Under the pieces are notes generated by a model that saw nothing but the letters and a program-made list of their open reading frames with translations, searched no databases and was not told the origin of the DNA. From the NCBI RefSeq assembly GCF_018812025.1, contig NC_063061.1:32614166-32678165 (forward strand): a stretch of 64,000 nt of DNA. Reading direction: 5' to 3'. A program made the translations under genes and the position numbers. Origin of the DNA: Megalobrama amblycephala. Its lineage: Eukaryota; Chordata; Actinopteri; Cypriniformes; Xenocyprididae. Shown here one piece after another: positions 60,901 through 64,000 of this stretch. Numbering within the stretch: the first letter of the stretch is position 1; each line of letters begins with the position of its first letter.

Positions 60901-61674
60901 AGGGTAAAGTGGGGGAGAAGGTCTTAAGGGCCCCCTTTAAGGACTGTAATTTTTTTTTCTGTTAAATAAAAGTTAAATGTGTCCAGTTATAGTTATCATA
61001 GTTTTAGTGACAATGACATACATTTTAAAACAAGTATGAAAAATGTCCAGAATTTTCATGTTATGTATGGTCTTTAGTGGCTGTTCAAACACATTTGACC
61101 ACATGAGCGTTTCCACTACGAAAGCAATACAGTCAAATTAGTTTTCGACTACCTCTGGAAGTGGTCGAAAGTGGACAAGCTCAAAACGTTTTACACCCCA
61201 TTTTAGCATTGTCCATTTGTTATCCGATCAACCAAAACACATCTTAATACCAGGTGGAAACGGCCTATACTGTATATAGTTATGGCAATAGTTTGGCAGC
61301 ACCACAGATGTTCTTCAAGACGGCGCCATTTGCATTCATTTCATTTAATCTTGTTGGATCCGTCGGGATTCGTAAACGTATACTATCTAATGAATAAAGT
61401 TTTTAAAGATAGCTTAAGCTTTAAACAGGGGGAGGAGACTGATTGCCTTTTAAACTCCTCTACTTACTAGTCACTTTCACAACATGGAGTGTAAAAAAGA
61501 TGGACAGAAAATCAAGCCAAAGTATTCCGGTCTGTAGTTTCACAGCCTCGTTTTGTTTATAATTGCGCTCTTGCTAACAATTCTGACATAAACTTACAGT
61601 GAAAATGTTTTTAAATTAAGTCTGAAAGAGTTGTCAAAGATTTATGGTGGTAATATGAGAAATATTGAGATGTA

Positions 61675-61924
61675 TGCTGTTTGTCTTCATTCACTTCCAT
61701 CAGGTCTAAAATCAACATATAAATTTCTCAAAATTAAAATAAAGGAGAAATGAGAACAACAATAAATATACCAGGTGAGTCACAATTAAACAAAACTGGA
61801 AAAAAGACTCAATTTTTCATCTTAATGTTCTGTAGTAATCTTTAAAGAGAATGAAGAAAAACACCAACCTATTTGTTCCTCAGTATCTTCATCTTTTATT
61901 CTGCAGGGTTCTTCTTTAACTCAT
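61675..61924 (-). pseudogene. Dead FiNZ zinc-finger gene O (fingers deleted, start frame broken)
   Basis: The coding part of exon 2 is 61869-61924, 56 nt instead of 58. A two-base loss after the ATG makes it read ATG AGT TAA. The last exon keeps its TTTTAG acceptor and only DLMEVNEDKQ (61675-61705) before homology stops. No fingers follow. The intron 5' of exon 2 (TGCTCATTTAGCAGATG) is conserved to about 62060. Confidence 0.8.
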
Positions 61925-62827
61925 CTTTACAATAGTATGTCAGTAGTTTCTCCTGGAGTAATTCTCCAGCATTTAAACTCTCATGAAGGTCTGTGGGAGC
62001 AGCTTCACTGACTGAAGGTGTGAATTGTGTTCACTGTTGCTCATTTAGCAGATGATGCAGCTAATGTGAATGACTGATGAAACAGTCATAAAGTTTTGTA
62101 TAAAAAAACTTGCTCGATCCTTTATCACTACTCAAAGTAGTTAGAAGAACAACAGACAAACCTGCATTAATAGAGACATTTTTAGGTAATAGTGGACCCA
62201 CAGGTAATTAGCAGAAGTATTTCAGTAAGACAGTAATAATGTGAGTTAGGCATTTAGCTGGACACCTACACAATATAAAACACAAAACTACATATTTTTA
62301 ACACCCAGTAGAAAATATATACATCAACAATTAATCATACTTTCAGGTTGTGATTCTGAGGAGCAACCTCTGTGACTCTTCACATCTGTGACTCTTCACA
62401 TCCTTATCCTTTGAAAGGGTTTTCAAAGAGAATTTGCATTTGCAGAGCAGAAAACAGCATCTCCTCGGCATGTACACAGCATGAACCAGCTACAGCATTT
62501 GAGGGCGGGTCAAAGTAGATGTTTGTGGGCAGCCAATGAAAACCACAGGAGGGCATTATGCAAATGTGTTACTCGGTGACGTGTATCCATAACGAAGTGG
62601 AATTTGAATTACTGATTCTTTCTTTTTAGAAACAATAACTTTATTTATTGTGCACTTTCATCTTCACAACTTTGCTCACAAAATTGTTCACATTCACAGA
62701 CAGCTACATTACACACTGCATGAAAGGGAATATTCGAAAAAAGCTAAATTTACTTTAATGCAAAACAAGTGTTTGAAGTTCGGTAAAGTTGAATAATATC
62801 TTTATACATCATATTACAGGGGTTGTT
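61925..62827. other. Spacer between gene O and the MITE before gene N
   Basis: A stretch near 62490-62600 has GGGCGGG, GCCAATGAAAACCAC and ATGCAAAT, a promoter- or LTR-like mix similar to 46500-46570. No gene seen. Confidence 0.35.
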
Positions 62828-63053
62828 CCCAGGTGAAAAAAAGTACACATCTATAATGTACTTAAAATGCTTAAATATACAAAGATAGTATATTAAAAGC
62901 ACATTTTAGTTCATATTTCCTGGCGTCTCAAAATAGCCCATTTAAGATTATCTCAAGAAGTACTAAAGAAGAATTTTTAGTATATTAAGTACAATATTAG
63001 TGCGTGAAAATAGAGCACTTTAAGTACATTATAGAATTTTTTTCTCACCTGGG
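62828..63053. mobile_element. Palindromic MITE, copy 3, internally deleted
   Basis: It has both termini (CCCAGGTGAAAAAAAGTAC and TCTCACCTGGG), but most of the left arm is missing. It is 226 bp against 481 bp in the intact copy. Confidence 0.7.
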
Positions 63054-63218
63054 TGAAAAGAAAAGGGCAATGCTTGAGCAAACTGTACCAGATTTAAACT
63101 TCACTACTATTTTAGCAAATTACCCTCTTAGATTAAATCACTCTGTTGAAACAATCTGAATGTCAAATAATTTGTCAGTGCAATATTTGTAAATCATGGA
63201 TGTGAATGTGAACTTTGC

Positions 63219-64000
63219 TCACTTAGACAACTTCAAGCAATGCTTTTTCTCATGAGTCCGTAGAAAAAATAATTTGTTGTAACTTTTCCCACATGAAGAG
63301 CACTGGTACGGCTTCTCTCCAGTATGAACTCTCTCATGATCTTTCATGTCTCCTGACCGAGCAAAACTCTTTCCACAGTGTGAGCACTTGTACGGTTTCT
63401 CTCCAGTATGACTTCTCAGGTGTGTTTTTAACTGTGTTTGTGTAGTAAAGCTCTTCCCACAGTCAGAGCACACATAAGGTCTCACACCAGTATGAACACG
63501 CTCATGGACTTTTAAATACTTCAGTAGTGAAAAACTCTTTCCACAAAAAGAACAAAAGTGCAACTTCACACCAGTATGAATGTTAAGGTGTCTTTTTAAG
63601 TTTGTTTCCACAACAAATGTTTTGTCACACTGATCGCAGCTGAACGACTTCACTCCGGAGTGACGGCGCAGATGATCATTGAGAGAGCTTTTGCGCTTGA
63701 AACTCTTTCCACACTGAGTGCATGTAAACGGTTTTTCTCCAGTGTGAATTCTCATGTGCACATTTAGGTTTTTTTTATGTCTGAAACTCTTTCCACATTG
63801 AGAGCATGAGAACGGTTTTTCTCCAGTGTGAATTCTCTTGTGGTTATTTAAGGTTCCTTTACGTATGAAACTTCTTCCACACTGAGTGCATGTATAAGGC
63901 CTTTCTCCAGTGTGAATTCTTATGTGCTCATTTAGGTTTTTTTTGTGTGTGTAACTCTTTCCACACTGAGGGCATGTGAACAGATTTTCGCCAGTGTGAG
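63219..64000 (-). CDS. FiNZ-type C2H2 zinc-finger gene N (5' part off window)
   Basis: The last exon is open from the stop at 63219 through the right edge; the start exon lies outside. At least nine fingers are present, with contacts HKNE, RGTN, HKNV, RSSD, VTNR, LKYV, TTQT, RGDD, KFFT. Fingers 6 and 8 match gene C. The last finger (SYNKLFFLRTHEKKHC) has unusual hydrophobic contact positions. The frame stays open across an A run at 63770-63777, so the array does not start at the GTG at 63761. Confidence 0.85.
   Translation of the reverse strand, partial: HTGENLFTCPQCGKSYTHKKNLNEHIRIHTGERPYTCTQCGRSFIRKGTLNNHKRIHTGEKPFSCSQCGKSFRHKKNLNVHMRIHTGEKPFTCTQCGKSFKRKSSLNDHLRRHSGVKSFSCDQCDKTFVVETNLKRHLNIHTGVKLHFCSFCGKSFSLLKYLKVHERVHTGVRPYVCSDCGKSFTTQTQLKTHLRSHTGEKPYKCSHCGKSFARSGDMKDHERVHTGEKPYQCSSCGKSYNKLFFLRTHEKKHCLKLSK

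Larger units (their letters stand above)
59872..61674. other. Spacer 3' of gene M
   Basis: It contains (AAT)n at about 60100-60120, an A run at 60286-60308, a decayed hAT-like MITE and a SINE head. Around 61070-61270 the text (GCGTTTCCACTACG ... GGTGGAAACGGCC) looks like part of a hAT-type element. The 62-codon frame at 61282-61470 is not recognisable. Confidence 0.45.

Overview
The window looks like vertebrate DNA from a teleost, most probably a cyprinid (zebrafish/carp relatives). It has an AT-rich, intron-bearing cluster of tandem C2H2 zinc-finger genes with the short acidic N-terminus typical of the fish-specific FiNZ class. It is also packed with fish-type L2/CR1-like LINEs, a Tx1/L1-like LINE relic, Tc1/mariner, hAT-like and TTAA-target MITEs, and a tRNA-derived SINE head. 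I cannot name the species from sequence alone.

The backbone is 14 zinc-finger genes. Eleven run on the minus strand from about 1 to 49.5 kb, two on the plus strand (50.1-51.2 and 58.8-59.9 kb), and one on the minus strand runs off the right edge. All share one architecture that I rebuilt from splice signals. A non-coding first exon lies in a promoter block at about 130-150 bp. A second exon carries 58 nt of coding sequence (19 codons plus one base; 64 nt in one gene) with the consensus MEIKEEPCRIKDEDTEEQI. A single last exon starts at a TTTTAG acceptor and codes for an acidic linker plus 7-11 fingers. In all twelve complete genes with both coding exons the two lengths add to a multiple of three, which strongly supports the model.

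Three things recur across paralogues. (1) Nine of the promoters carry an exact match to the CTCF core consensus, always on the gene's sense strand. (2) Exon 2 holds two PsiKxE sumoylation consensus sites. (3) In the middle of every array sits a three-finger block with non-TGEKP linkers (SGVRS, AGVKP, TGVRP). The fingers around this block change in number and contact residues between close copies.

Layout: 1-9.6 kb, genes A and B with LINE/MITE-filled introns; 9.6-11.5 kb, an exon stub and an L2 fragment nested in a Tx1/L1 relic; 11.5-14.2 kb, gene C; 14.6-19.2 kb, an L2 LINE with an uninterrupted 979-codon frame inside a palindromic MITE, itself inside a Tc1-like relic; 19.2-29.9 kb, three recent tandem copies (D, E, F) with a Tc1-like element between D and E; 30.7-33.6 kb, gene G; 36-44 kb, the H/I segmental duplication; 45-46.9 kb, gene J, whose coding exon 2 is missing; 48-51.2 kb, the divergent pair K/L; 51.3-54.8 kb, a second, broken L2 LINE; 55-57.2 kb, foldback elements; 57.5-59.9 kb, gene M; 61.7-62 kb, a dead zinc-finger gene; 63.2 kb to the edge, gene N.

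Because copies of the same unit sit side by side, many insertions have an 'empty site' in the neighbouring copy. Target-site duplications and the relative order of events can therefore be read inside this one window. Known biology of the family suggests these nuclear DNA-binding proteins take part in transposon control in the early embryo. That role is inference here.
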